This document shows positions 11,783-24,223 of a stretch of 64,000 nt of DNA, in pieces; within the stretch, counting starts at the first letter, position 1; each line of letters starts with the position of its first letter. The stretch is from Cymodocea nodosa (lineage: Eukaryota; Streptophyta; Magnoliopsida; Alismatales; Cymodoceaceae). The position numbers were made by a program, and so were the translations under genes. The stretch is from positions 1,116,001 to 1,180,000 of the forward strand of contig JAZBRI010000009.1 in assembly GCA_036874045.1 (NCBI GenBank), read 5' to 3'. The notes beneath the pieces were generated by a model. The model saw nothing but the letters and a program-made list of their open reading frames with translations. It did not search any database and was not told where the DNA came from.

Positions 11783-14008
11783 CTAATGTTGTTGAGGACC
11801 AAGTTCATTAAACACATATTTCTTCTTTTTGTTTAAAAATAGTTTAACATTATCATTTACATTCTTATTAGTTGTAAGTACTATAGACTTATTCTTAACA
11901 TCATACTTACTTATAGCATTATTGCTCTTATAATCTTTCTTTTTGTTTTCAGATGTAGTATAACCAAGATCAAACTGATTTTTATCAGATGTTAATTTAT
12001 TTTGGTCATGCTTATACATTTCAGTAAGTTCATACCAAGATTTTGTACTAGTATTAACATTTTTCATACATACAAAATCTTTTTTTGCATAAGAATTTTT
12101 AGATTTATCACATGTAGAATGAGTAATTGGTCTAACACTAGTGTTTTGAATTACATGCTTAGGTTTCTGAATTTTCAGTTTACTACAATTGTCTGAAATT
12201 TTAGGGATATTAGAAACTGAATTTCCAGAACAAGAAACAAGATTTTTAAAAACATTAATAGTCATGTTAGAAGTACAATTTGACAAATCACATTGATTTA
12301 TATTATTACTACATGATTCATCCCTTGAAGTACCTACTTCTACATATTTATTACCTTGTTTCATGATAAAAGGAATTTTAATCTTAGATTTACTTGAACT
12401 GCAACTAATAAATCCTTTATTGGCTTGAGATTTAGGATAATCAAATCCTAAGCCAAATTTATATGACACCATAGGGGTACTAGTTAGTTTGTCTAACTTA
12501 GTTTGACTTAAATTCCATTTCTCAATGGTAGAATTTAAATCTAGCTCTCTTAGTTTTAATTTATCTATCTCTAATTCAAGTTCATTTTTTTTTTTTTTCA
12601 AGATTTCATTTTTAGATTCTATCTTTAATTTTTCAGCATTTGTATTCTGTATTTCTTCATGCAAGACACATTCATTAAATCTAAATTTATGTAGATCTCT
12701 AGCATGATTTTCATTATCACATTTAAACTTTTCTAAAGTAGTAGATAGGAAACAATTTTCTTCTTCCACAATAGATAAAGAGTTTCTAATATTCTTATTT
12801 TCTAGTTTACAAACTTTAAGTTTTTGTAATAATGCATGATAAGCACATAATAATTCATTAAAGTTAAACTCTAAATGACTTTCAAGATCAGATATTACCT
12901 CAAACTCATCGGCCATGAAGTACACATGAGCAACGTCTTCTAACTCTTGTTCTCCTTCTAAATGTGAAGATTTTGATGATGATTCCTCAGATTCAGACTC
13001 TTCAGACGTTTCATCCCAAGTGACCTTCAAAGCCTTTTTCTTGTAAAACCTTTTCTAAGTTTTCTAAGCCGTCTTCTTCTGATTTGTCCTACTTTACTTT
13101 TCATTTTTCCTTATAGGACAATCTAGAGAAAGATGTCCATGTTTCTTACAGTTATAACATACAAACTTTCTGGATGAAGAATTCTTGTCATTCAGTGATT
13201 TTGACGTTGAGGGTTTGTCATTTCTGTTCCTTTGTTGTTTCCTAGATTTTCATGCTTTCTTGAATTTCCTCATCAGCAAAATCAAATCCTCATTAGAATC
13301 AGTAGATATATCAGAATCTAAATTAATTTCGAAGACTATTTCTTTCTTCATTTTTGGTTTGTTGTGACTCAATGATTTATTTAATTGAACTTCATAAGCT
13401 GTTAAGTTTCCTATAAGTTCATTCATGGTATAAACATTTAAATCTCGTGATTCCTCAATTGATGTTACTTTCTGAGACAATTTAGAACTTAGGGATCTGA
13501 GAATTTTCCTCACCAAATCCTTATGTTCAAAATTCTTTCCTAAGCATTTTAAAGAATTTATGATATCAAGAAATCTGGAAAACATCTCAGAAATGCTTTC
13601 GTCTTCATGCATCTTAAAGAGTTCATACTTATGAATCAACATGTTTATTTTAGTCTCTTTAACTTGAGAAGTACCTTCATGTGAAACTTCTAATGCATGT
13701 CACACCTCATAAGCAGATTTATATGCCGACACTTTACTGAACTGTTTATAACTCAATGCACAAAATAAAATATTTAAGCCCTTAGCATTCAAAGTTTCAT
13801 TTTCTTTTTTAGTAATTGTCCAAGTATTATAAGGGGTAGATAACGAAGTATATGGTTTAGAAATCATGAACCACAACTTATGGTCTATACTTTGAAGAAA
13901 AACAATCATCTTATATTTCCAATATTCAAAATGAATTCCATCAAATAAAGGAGGACGATTAAGATTTTGACCTTCATATAAAGAAAATTACCATTTCTAG
14001 TAGCCATC
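11783..14008 (-). pseudogene. C1 gag (DUF4219/UBN2 type, long coiled-coil tail)
   Basis: The start codon at the right end lies just before the NLNRPPLFDGIHFEYW-type block shared with C4. In order come the UBN2-like helical region (SVSAYKSAYEV, INMLIHKYELFKM), a zinc knuckle region, an acidic serine/glutamate patch (SEESESEESSSKSS), a long predicted coiled coil (LLQKLKVCKLENKN onward) and a low-complexity asparagine/lysine tail. It ends FNELGPQQHW just before the protease. The long coiled-coil tail is characteristic of Sireviruses. Several breaks. Confidence 0.88.
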
Positions 14009-14193
14009 TTACCTTAGATTTTTCAACCTATTTGATTTTAAATAGTCTAAACACTTTAAAACAACTTGAGCCTTAAATCAAGAAAGTTAAATGTATGCTT
14101 AGATATTAATGTCTGTTTAAAAATAAGGAAGGCAGAATAAGCAATGATATTAAATAAATTGATATCGATTTTATATCAAAGATTATTAACAAA

Positions 14194-14205
14194 GCTCTGA
14201 TACCA
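14194..14205 (-). other. Primer binding site of C1
   Basis: Minus-strand tggtatcagagc, complementary to the 3' end of initiator Met tRNA, two bases from the 5' LTR. Confidence 0.92.
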
Positions 14206-14207
14206 CT

Positions 14208-15697
14208 TGTAGGATCGTATGGCTACACAAGAGGGGTGGTGAATTGTATTTCTCAATATTTTGAATATAATTGAAACTTTAAAACTCAAAAATAAGTCGA
14301 GACACTGTTTTCATAAAATCATTTTTATTCAAGGTTTCAATTACAATATACAATTCAATTCTCCTTAGAAATTGTAGATGCAATTATATCTCGATACCAT
14401 GTATCATCTAAACAATTTCATAACTACCAACAGAGAAAACTAATTTGCAGAATTTAAAACATTTCTCCCTGTTTGAGATCTTTCTTCTCCTTCTTCTCTT
14501 TCTTCTTCAGTAATTCTTCAGTGACAAATATCTTGTCTTTTTATGTTTCACCGAATTTGCTTTCTTCTAATACTTTAAATCTTCAGTGACATATATCTCA
14601 CCTTTTTCTACTTCACTGAATTTTCTTCCACTTGAGAGCTTTTCCCTAAAGAGGTGTTTTGATCCTTGAAAAGATTTTTCTTTTGGTGTGTAGGGATAGT
14701 TTGATCAACGAGAATTCTATGCCTTTTATACTATATCTTCATTTCATGCATATCCTCCACGTTTAATCACTACCAATTTTCCACTTCTTCACGTCTTTTC
14801 TTTTTCCTTCATCGAAATATACACGTTCTGACCTACATTTACATTTCGTATTTTCTTTAATCATCAATCTTGGATCTCTGAAAAATTTCCTGCAAAAATA
14901 AACTTTCTCGTCCAAAATTTTTCATCACGTATAATAAGAAGTTGTTACTTTAATGTTAACTAAACGAGTAACACAAGTATATATATAACTTAATGAGTTT
15001 CTCATGTGCCAATTCACGTGACAATTGCTGTAGCTAACTCAACGAACTAACTCCGTTGTGTTATGGATAGCTCAATGAACTATCTCCGTTGTGTTACGAT
15101 AACTTAACGAACTAGTAATATACAAATGTTTTTATAATATGAATTTTACCACGTGCAAAAAATAACAACTTAAGTTTATAACACTAACCTAACGCGTTGC
15201 TTTAGTGTTCAATATAGCAACTCAACGTGTTTTGTTATGTTAACTTAACGAGTTAAACATGTGCACCTCACGTGATACAATATAACATTCGTAACTTATA
15301 ATTTCACCACGTGTATAACACTAACTTAACGAGTTCATCTCTTCTTTTACTCACTAACTTAACGAGTTCTCATGTGACCTCTATACGAGTAAAACCCTAA
15401 CTTAACGAGTTTTCCAAACATGCACTGTACATGATACAGAAAATGTAACTTTAAAACATATCATGCTTTTCAATAAAAACACACGCTAACTTAACATTTA
15501 GTTAAATGAGAAATTAATGCAATGAAATGACTAGTTATTAACTTAGTATAATTTCAGATCCAATACAAATAAGTATTTATATCGGTAACCTTTTTCTGTA
15601 TTAATTAATGACTTTAATTTCCTTTCACAAGCAATAGTAATTGAGCAAATATGATTATTTTCATTCAGCACATATCATCAAAACAAAATACTCAACA
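14208..15697 (-). repeat. 5' LTR of C1
   Basis: On its own strand it begins TGTTGAGTATTTTG and ends GATCCTACA. It matches the LTRs at 45012-46768, 56097-57595 and 50657-52189. A TATAAAAGG box lies at 14722-14730. The upstream half has many TAACTTAACGAGTT and TAACTCAACGAAC-type motifs and CACGTG boxes. The flank attac at 15698 is the expected site repeat; its partner is beyond the window. Confidence 0.92.
14722..14730 (-). promoter_or_regulatory. TATA box of the C1 LTR
   Basis: TATAAAAGG on the minus strand, inside a gaagatayagTATAAAAGGcatagaattc context conserved in all family C LTRs of the window (46198 in C2, about 51163 in C3, and a variant at 57073 in C4). Confidence 0.7.
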
Positions 15698-16245
15698 ATT
15701 ACCTTAGTGTATATTCAAGTAACTCAACGTGTATAGTTATGCTAACTTAACGAGTTATATATGTGTAGCTCACGTGACATAATAAAACATTTAAATTCAA
15801 CATGTGCATAATTCTAACTTAACGAGTTTAGATATTTCAGATACTTACAAACCTAACTATCTAATGCTCAGACACTTTTCGGATAGTTAGTAAATAACTT
15901 ACCAAACATTCACTTAAGTCATGCATTAAGGTTTCAACATGTGTACTCTAGGAAATAATAAAATATTCTTTAAGCATTTAAAACATAATTATCCAGTACA
16001 TGAAATATAACTTTCCGAGATAACAAACAATTCAGATACTTAAGAATTTTGAAAGCCTGTAACTTACCGATAGTTCAAAAATGTACTATATTAACACTAA
16101 TTCCCTGAAATTATGTAGATTCTTTCATTAAGGCATATAACAGTGTAATTATAACATAATGGCTTAATTCTCATATGATAAGCTAGATATTATGCAATTA
16201 ACCATCATTTAATTGTTAATATTATGCACTTTTTCATTCTAAACA
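15698..16245 (-). repeat. G2 3' LTR, first part (rest beyond C1, off window)
   Basis: Reverse complement of the start of the G1 LTR (TGTTTAGAATGAAAAAGTGC). It follows the purine tract directly. It carries taactatccgaa-type and taacttaacgagtt-type motifs. Confidence 0.88.
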
Positions 16246-16254
16246 CTTCCCCCA
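16246..16254 (-). other. Polypurine tract of G2
   Basis: Minus-strand tgggggaag immediately before the LTR, identical to that of G1. Confidence 0.85.
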
Positions 16255-16369
16255 TACTTAACTTTTGCTAGTCCCTTAGGAAACTACTAAGATCTAACTA
16301 GTTGGTTTTTTTAAAGTGCTAGAACTAATTCTTCATTTTGTATCTTTACAATACATAAATTAGATTAAT

Positions 16370-17430
16370 ATAAAGATATTCTGTATTTTTTTAGTAATCT
16401 AATTTAACATTGTTTTCTCCTCTCCAATCTGCAAATATATTTAAAACATATGTAAATTACATACAAAATATATTAGCATCACTTAGGTGGTAATTATATT
16501 ATCATTTTTCTTTTCAAACATCTGTTATCCTGAATTTTCTAATATGATTTCCAATATAAATTTCAACTACAAACGAATCAAAACACAATTCAACTCAATA
16601 TGATTAAAACAAGAAGAATAACGAATTGTATCTTAGATAAGCAACTTCAAAAGTCTAATCTAGATTCATACTTTAGTAATCATAGATAACAGAGAATATA
16701 TTCGATTCAAAAGATATTTGTATTTTACAAAATACTTTTATCTTTTTAGAACAATATATGCATATTTTTACTTTAAAAGTTAATTTGAAAAGCTTGAATC
16801 ATACAAGAGCTTTCTAATGTACCCATGTATCGAGCTTTCAGTCAACAATCCCAAATCTTATCAAGATATTAGGTTGCCAGATTTAAAGAGTCCTTTTTTA
16901 GGTCAACAATTCTTATATACCTATCTACTCAAGTACAAAAGGCTCGTGATCAAACAAATCAATAAACTCTCAAAGCTTTTCTCTTTTTTTCTTTTTTTTT
17001 CCTTTTCAACACAGTGTATATACATATTTCATTAATACAGATGCAATAAAACACAAATCTCATATAATCCTGCTTCTATAATTTATTGAAAACATGAATC
17101 CATATCAATAATCTCATACTTTTTCTATAGTTTAATAAGATTTATACATAAATCATTCTACAAGTTTAATCAATCAAATTAAATGTATCCTTGATCATAT
17201 GTATTTCATTTAATCCAAAAATCAACATTTCTGTTCTTTCAAGATTTCAGATCATTTCCTGAGTTTCAGTTAAGCATTCTGATTTCTTTAAAATCGTGAA
17301 ACTGTTAAACTCATAAAATTCAATAAAAACATAAGATACTATATCCAGATTTGTATTAATAATAAAATTTTGTAGCATCTTATATAAGATTCTAAATATA
17401 ACATTCAAGTAGTTATAGTTCTTAAAAATT
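16370..17430 (-). repeat. G2 copy of the shared 3' non-coding block
   Basis: Matches the 3' spacer of G1 closely and that of the copia C elements more distantly. Landmarks include gaatcatacaagagctttct and ggctcgtgatcaaa. No coding potential is seen. Confidence 0.8.
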
Positions 17431-18119
17431 TTACAATTTAAATTATCAAAAAGTTATAGGAAATTTCGATTAGTTATAGCAAATTTATAAGATATTTTCA
17501 ATTTTTACAGAAATTTGCAGCACAATTCCTAATTCCTTTATTTAACAAGATTACTTGGATTTTAATTTAATTACCTCCCCCCCATACCTACATTTTACAT
17601 TGTCGTTAATGTAAAAGATTTTAAAGTAAAGACAGTAAATGTTAGCCGACATGAATATTGTTTCGTTGACTTAGCACCTAACTCAACGAACTTAATTCGT
17701 TGAGTTAATGAATAACTCCACGAACTGAGTTTCAATGTAAATTCAAGATTAGTAATTAATTACATACCTTGTTCTTTTGTATCTCCTTCGACATCTTCTG
17801 ACTTTTAATTCTAAAAAACTTTTCATTCACAAATAAAAGCAGAATATATAACAAAATAACATTTAACAACAAAACATAAATTGTTAAATCAATGCCTTGT
17901 GTGGAACCTAGGCTCTTATACCTTTGGTGGCTCATAAGCAAGCTAGTTGGTTTCCCAAAACAGATACCAACAAACTAGATTGATATTTTGTTTTTCTTTT
18001 CTTTTCCTTGTAAATAAAATAAAACATAACTAAAGTTTTTTTTTCTTAAAAATAAATGCAGCATATACAAAACATTAAAAGTACAAAATCACAACTTAAG
18101 AACATGATTCAAAAATAGT
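17431..18119 (-). other. G2 spacer after the F-box-like ORF, with a conserved 43-base exon-like segment
   Basis: AT-rich and without a gene. The segment 17768-17810 is preceded on the minus strand by a pyrimidine-rich acceptor-like ttttttag and followed by a donor-like gtatgt. In G1 the matching segment (33879-33921) has the same length and the same borders. Whether it is ever spliced is unknown. Confidence 0.4.
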
Positions 18120-18638
18120 GACAAATGGAATAAACGTGTCAGTCCAAGTAAATTTTTTAGGCATAATTCTTCTTGCTATTAATTCTGTTTTAATGTAGTT
18201 TGCTCTCTTTTTTAACTTGTAAACTTGTAGTATGTTATCAATACTAAATATAAGTATCTTACCATTAATGAATTGAAATGTAGAAAGACATCTTTTTATG
18301 TTTCAAGATAATGTAGTTGTTTCTGTTTCTACATATATTTCAATATATTCCTCTTCCCACTTCCATTCATTTAGGTCTTTTATAATCCATATTTGAAATT
18401 TCATTAGTTCATCCCACCATCTTATCATACAAAAAGTAGGATCATCATATTCATTATACCATACTCCTAATTGAATTTTATCATGTTCTATAGACGGTGG
18501 TTCAGCTATAACACTAGGTATAGGCAATATTTCTATAAAGTCATCATCATAACTATCTATGCTTACTATGTATAAATCAGATCTAAATGCAACTAATATA
18601 TCCGTGACGAGATATATATATCCATCAAGTATGACATG
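18120..18638 (-). pseudogene. C-terminal fragment of an F-box-like ORF in G2
   Basis: The translated fragment contains GVWYNEYDDPT, MIRWWDELMKFQIWI and KDLNEWKWEEEY, which match the C-terminal half of the F-box-like ORF in G1 (32502-33642) closely. It ends with a match to the far C-terminus of that ORF. The N-terminal F-box part is absent because G1 begins here. It shows that the F-box-like ORF belongs to the element family rather than to one copy. Confidence 0.8.
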
Positions 18639-20793
18639 TGTTTAGAATGAAAAAGTGCATAATATTAACGGTTAAATGATGGTTAATTGCATAATATTTA
18701 GCTTATCATACGAGAATTAAGCCATTATGTTATAATTGCACTGTTATATGCTTTAATGAAAAAAATTGCATAATTTCAGGAAATTAACGTTAATTAAGTA
18801 AATTTCTGAACTGTCGATAAGTTGCAAGTTTTTAATTCTTAAGTATTCGAATTTTCTGTTACTTCAGAGAGTTATATTGCATGTACTAGATAGTTATGTT
18901 TTAAATGCTTAAAGAATATTTTATTATTTCCTGGAGTACACGTGTTGTAACATTAATGCATGACTTAAGTGGATTTTCGGTAAGTTATTTGGTAACTATC
19001 TGAAATGTGTTTGAGCATCGGATAGTTAGGGTTGCATGTGTCTTAAATATCTTTTTATCATAAAATTGCTTAAGGACACATGTGGTGTGTTGGAAACTTG
19101 ACTTAAGTTATCTTTCAGAAGGCTAGGTGATAACTATCTGAAATGCTTATAAGTTTCGGATACTTATAGTTGTAAGTATCCGAAATATCTGAACTCATTA
19201 AGTTAGAATTATGCACGTGTTGAATTTAAATGCTTTATTATGTCATGTGAGCTACACATTAGAACTTGTTAAGTTAGCATAACTATATGTGTTGAGTTAC
19301 TTAAATATACACTAAGGTAACGCATTGTCTTAGTAGCTTATAAGTTATTTCTTTATTGCACATGTTTTATAGTAAATCAACAAAGTAAGTCTATTGAGTT
19401 AGCAGTAACTCCACAGACCATTTATTTTCTAATATACCACTATATTAGTTGTAGAAATAGGAGATTCGAAGGAAAACCATGATTGCATGTATCACGTAGG
19501 AATTCACTCATGGAATGAAGAAGAAATCACCATTGTTGATATGAATGAAGGAAATCCAACCGACCATCAAAGTAGAAGTAATTACTATTGAAAGAAATAT
19601 AAAAGAAGAGGAAAAAGATGAAGAAATTGTGTATGTAGAGTGGAGAATCGTGCCAACTACAGGAAGCATCGGAAGTTCCCTGAAGCTCCACACCACCACC
19701 AAAATCATCAACCATCGGAGGTCTATGAGGATACTTTCCTAATGTCGAGTCGATTCTGAGTCAAACATGATGACTGACAACCACTGTGAGGAGTGATCGC
19801 GTTGTGAGAAGGGAAGTCATTTTCACCAAGCACCAACTCATATCTTAGGAGATAATAAAGCTTTTAACCTTGGTTTCAAGTTGATGTCAGCATGTTGAAG
19901 AGGAGATCATCTTACAATTCTTGATTTGCGATTCTATAGGGAGAGGAGGCAAGATTGTAGGTGATTAAGTGTTCAGTGATGTAAACGCATCGCATGTAGT
20001 GACAGAAGTTTTTACTATCGATAGAGATTTTTACATTTCACCTTCGCAAATCTTCAAGAACATATCAAAACAAAAATACCAAAAACAACAAATTATCTAT
20101 GTTTACATTTAGTATTAAAGTGTTGTATTGTTTGTTTTGTATCATGATTAATGTTATCATAGTCAGTATTGTGAATGTTTTATATTTGTTTGATTCAAAA
20201 AAATAGAAAATAGTTTTATTGTTTACTGAAATTGATTCATTCCAAATACTAAAAGATTTTAATGGTTATTGTCTGAATTATCTAAATGTTAGTGTTGTTT
20301 AATGATAAATCTAATATTAACTAACATTAAAGAGCTTAATTGATGTTATTTACCTTCTATGGAACTACCCAATGGTTGGTCGAATTGTTTTGTAAATAGC
20401 AGTATTTAATTGGAAAGGTAGGCTCGTGGAGTTAACTTAAGTCCACAAGGTTAGTCTGTTGAGTTAAACATAACTCCACGAACTAGGTCTGTTGTGTTAA
20501 CTGTAACTCAATGGAGTGCTTAACTAAACACATATAAACTCCAATATAAAAATCAGAATAGTACACAACTCTTACTCAATCTTTGTGGGATCGACCTGTA
20601 CTTACACACAAATACAATATACACTATGCACTTGCAATTAGAAATACAAATTGGATTTAATATCTAATTTGTGTGAAAGGTTGTTTGTTTACTTCTAAAA
20701 GTAATTATTTATATAAGCATAAAAAAAAATTAAACAAGTTTTCTAGCACTGCTGTATAAACAAGTTTATGATTTAACTTTTCACAACAATACA
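18639..20793 (+). repeat. 5' LTR of G1
   Basis: Begins TGTTTAGAATG and ends CAATACA. It matches 35440-36063 plus 46774-48293 and the solo LTR 60706-62662. The first ~900 bases carry taactatccgaaa and cgttgagtta-type motifs. Near the 3' end is gggatcgacctgtact, a sequence typical of plant gypsy LTR ends. Confidence 0.92.
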
Positions 20794-20800
20794 ACTTTTC

Positions 20801-20818
20801 TAGCGCCGTTGCTAGGGA
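20801..20818 (+). other. Primer binding site of G1
   Basis: tagcgccgttgctaggga is a slightly diverged form of the tggcgccgttgccgggga site that plant Athila elements use with Asp tRNA. It lies seven bases after the LTR. Confidence 0.8.
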
Positions 20819-20899
20819 TTGAGAAGCTAAGCAACTGTGAGTGCTGTTTTGTTTTAATAGCAAAGGGAGTGTTGTGTGTTTTATTTTATAATTGAGAAT

Positions 20900-22030
20900 A
20901 TGGCATATGCTTATGCTCAAAGATTTCTAAAACCTGTAGTTAACATATATGAATTCTACAATTTGGAAGGTCATGACATCTCTGATTGTTTGAAACTGAG
21001 ATGATTGCAGATGGTTAGATCACATGAACAACAAATGAATTATATTCAATATAATAGAGTTGAGTATGAGAATCCTATAGTTTATCCAACTAATGGTTAG
21101 TTTAGAATGTGTTATATGTTGAGAGATAAGGAAGTTTCAGATAGGTATGATAGACTAAAGCATAGTTTAAACCAAAACATAAACAAACTGGAACAATATA
21201 TGTGTCAACAACAAGAAGTCAACCAATTAAACTATAGGGAAGAATATTCAGAACCTAAAATTGATATCATATACGAAACTGAAAAAATCATAATGAAAAT
21301 TGATCAAAAATTGAATGTAATGAGATTAGATGATCTGAAAAGAAAACTAAAAGCATTGGATGAATTTACAATGAAATTACAAGTTATGCAACAGGAAAAT
21401 ACAAATGAAAACTTTAATTTTACAGATTTGCATAATTTGTAAGACGTACAGACAAAAGAAAATACTAATGCAATAGAATTTAAAGAATGCAATTTAAAAC
21501 TAAAAACAATTGAAGATCGAAATTATGAAAATGAAATACAAGAATATCATGAAAGTAATGAAAATCTGGAAGATGTATGTATAACATTAAGATCTAGAAC
21601 TGATATACCATCAAGAATTCAGAAAGAAAGTGATATGAAGGTGGATAAGAACAAAATTTAAAACGATAATGAAAATGTAATATTTGAAAACCTAGAAATT
21701 AATGAAGAAAAAATTGAATCTGAAAATGAGACTAAAAATGATCAAACAAATGAAATGAAAGAAAAAGAATCTTGTAAATCACAATCATTAGCACCCTATC
21801 CAAAAAGATTACAACAAACATTTCTTGAAAAACAAGAAAAAATTAGAGAAATTTTTGAAAAAGTACAAGTTAACATTCCTTTGTTAGACTTATTGCAGAA
21901 AATGCTACCTTGTGCTAAATTTCTTAAGGATTGGTGTACTAAGAAAAGAGAACGAAAAGTTTTAAGGAAATTCTTTTTAGTTGAGCAAAGTAGTTCCCTA
22001 TTTCTACCATAAATTCCTAAAAAGGTATAT
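20900..22030 (+). pseudogene. G1 gag-pol linker region
   Basis: Starts MAYAYAQRF close to the primer site. An EFYNLEGHDISDC stretch resembles the zinc-knuckle region of Athila gag. A lysine/glutamate-rich linker follows, with CITLRSRTDIPSR, the usual TLRSG landmark ahead of Athila protease. The capsid part of gag expected before this is not here; a capsid region lies instead at 29426-32280. Several breaks. Confidence 0.72.
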
Positions 22031-22720
22031 GATCTTGGAATCCCTGTTATATCATGCACCATAGGAAATACCATTCTAGAAAGAACCTTAATAGACCTAG
22101 GTAAAGGTATAAATATTATGCCGAGTGATATATTTGCATCCTTAGGATTAGAAGGCTTAATCCCTACTAGGACTGTTATTCAATTAACTGATAGAAGTAT
22201 AAGATACCCTAGAGGAAAAATAGAGGATGTTCTAATTCAAATCAAAAACTTCATATATCCTATTGATAATGTGATTTTGGATTCCCAACAAATTAAGCAT
22301 CAAAATCATGATACATCATTAATTTTGGGAAGGCCATTCTTAGCAACATCAGGGGCTATTATAAATTGTAAAACTGGAGTGATGAAGTTAGCATATGGTA
22401 ACGAGGGTACTCAATTAAACATTTTCAAACCCGAAAAGTTTGAAGAGTTAGAAATGTCCTTACATACTATAGATTTTTTAGAGGATGAAGGAGATATGCT
22501 AGATGATGTGATTCAAGAAGAACTAAATAGGCAACTAAATTCTGAAACTTTAGAAGTAAGTGAAAGCATAAATGTAGAAGGAGATCAAGAAGAGATTTAT
22601 ATAGAAGATGATAATGTTCAATTAGAAGCTCTAGCTTCTGATAATCAACATTTAGATTTAAAACATTTACCTCCTGAATTAACTTATATATTTCTGGAAG
22701 AAAAATGAACATGTCCAATC
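22031..22720 (+). pseudogene. G1 protease
   Basis: Aspartic protease of the Athila/Tat type. IPVISCTIG leads to a DLG-type active-site block followed by NIMPSDIFASLGL. Then come the PRGKIEDVLIQI strand and the ILGRPFLATSGAIIN block that ends the fold. An acidic stretch leads into RT. The arrangement is standard for the lineage. Broken. Confidence 0.85.
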
Positions 22721-23810
22721 ATTATTGCTTCAGATTTAAAAAAGGATCAAATTTCTAAATTACAAGAAGTAGTAAAAACTTATAAAGAAGCAATAGGATG
22801 GACTATGACTGATATAAAAGGGTTAAGTACAACTTTATGCTATCACCACATATATTTAGAAGAGAATGTTAAACCAGTTAGAATTCTTAAGAGGAGATTA
22901 AATCCAAACCTTAAAGTAGTCAAGAAGGAAATAGTGAAATGGTTAGATAATAACATAATTTATCTGATTTCAGATAGCTCATGGGTTAGTCCAATCCATA
23001 TAGTTCCCAAGAAATCAAGATTGATAGTTATTAGGAATGAAAGTCAAGACTTGATACCTACTAGAATTCAATTAGGTTGGAGAGTGTGTATAGACTATAG
23101 AAAGATAAATGCTGTGACTAGGAAAGATCATTTTCCCTTACCTTTCATAGATCAAATGCTAGAGAAATTAGCAGGGCAAAAATATTTTTGTTTCCTAGAC
23201 GGGTATTCAAGATATAACCAAGGGCTAGTAGCATTAGAGGATTAAGAGAAAACAACTTTCACGTCCTAATGGAACTTATGCTTTTAAGAGAATGCCATTC
23301 GGATTATGCAATGTACCAGCCACCTTTCAAAGGTGTATGCAAGGCATATTCACTAGAATGACTGAAGATTTTTTGGAAATATTTATGGACAATTTTACTG
23401 TATATGGAACTTCATATGAAGTGTGTTTAAACAATTTAGACCAAGTATTAAAACACTGTGTGGAAAAAAATCTGGTTCTAAATTGGGAAAAATGTCACTT
23501 CATGGTTAAACAAGGAATAGTCTTGGGACATGTTGTTTCAAAGAAAAGGTTGGAAGTAGATAAAGCTAAAATAGAAGTAATTTCTAATCTACCAAAGCCT
23601 AAATTAGTAAAAGATATTAGATCATTTCTAGGACATGCTGGATTTTATAGAAGATTTATTGAGGATTTTAGTAAAATAGCTAGACCTTTAATTAATCTAT
23701 TAAAAGATGTCTCATTCAACTTTGATAAAAATTGCAAAGAAGCATTTTTCAAGCTTAAGACTAGCTTAATTTCAACTCATATAATACAAGCACCTGATTA
23801 GAGCCATCCA
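22721..23810 (+). pseudogene. G1 reverse transcriptase
   Basis: Ty3/gypsy RVT_1. Visible are SSWVSPIHIVPKKS, GWRVCIDYRKIN, TRKDHFPLPFIDQMLEKLAG, CFLDGYSRYNQG, MPFGLCNVPATFQRCM, the catalytic-loop region before TVYGTSYE, KCHFMVKQGIVLGHVVS and FLGHAGFYRRFIEDFSKIA. The combination TRKDHFPLPFIDQML with DLIPTR before GWRVCIDYRK is diagnostic of the Athila branch. Broken in several places. Confidence 0.92.
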
Positions 23811-24223
23811 TTTGAATTAATGTGTAATGCATCTGATTTTGTTGTAAGAGTAGTGTTGGGCAGAGGATAGAAAAATCTCCTAGAGTGGTTCATTATGCAA
23901 GTAAAACATTAAATGATGCTCAAGTTAATTATACAACTACTGAAAAAGAACTATTAACTATTGTGTTTGCCTTAGAAAAGTTTAGATCATATCTAATTGG
24001 AGCCAAAGTGATAGTATACACAAATCATTCAACTTTAAAACACCTAATAGAAAAGAAAGAGACTAAACCTAGATTGATCCGATGGATATTATTATTACAA
24101 GAATTTGATCTAGAAATTAAAGATAAAAAAGGTTGTGAGAATGTAGTAGTAGTTCACTTATCAATATTACAAATAGAAAAATCAAATATTGAAATTAAGG
24201 ATAATTTTCTTGATGAATAATTA
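23811..24223 (+). pseudogene. G1 RNase H
   Basis: The gypsy RNase H follows RT directly. Landmarks are [34 protein letters not shown] and [16 protein letters not shown], then [18 protein letters not shown]. Broken. Confidence 0.88.

Larger units (their letters stand above)
1..15697 (-). mobile_element. C1: Ty1/copia (Sirevirus-like) element, 3' end beyond the left edge, D1 nested inside
   Basis: Read on the minus strand the order is 5' LTR, initiator-Met primer site, gag, protease, integrase, reverse transcriptase, RNase H, a non-coding 3' block, and the start of an accessory ORF that runs off the window. This is standard Ty1/copia order (integrase before reverse transcriptase), and the extra 3' ORF is as in the SIRE/Maximus branch. 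The element sits in the 3' LTR of gypsy element G2. D1 is inserted in its reverse transcriptase. It is broken, with roughly eight breaks in the visible coding part. Its 3' LTR is outside the window, so LTR dating is not possible here. Confidence 0.9.
15698..18638 (-). mobile_element. G2 (left part): Athila-like Ty3/gypsy element, 3' end
   Basis: On the minus strand this part holds the end of an F-box-like ORF, a non-coding block, a purine tract and the first ~550 bases of a 3' LTR. C1 interrupts the LTR and G1 interrupts the F-box ORF. Another part of G2, the gag-pol linker, appears at 48294-50656. It is the oldest layer of the nest, since all other insertions here cut it or cut something that cuts it. 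Badly broken. Confidence 0.82.

Noticed and set aside
16817-17035. 72-codon ORF on the plus strand in the G2 spacer and its counterpart at 34585-34875
   Set aside because: The two readings are similar because the DNA is a repeat, but frames differ from the copia copies of the same block and no domain is seen; more likely non-coding.
19508-19742. Overlapping short ORFs in the G1 LTR
   Set aside because: They lie in LTR sequence, are not kept open in the other family G LTRs (47000-47230, 61440-61680), and match no domain.
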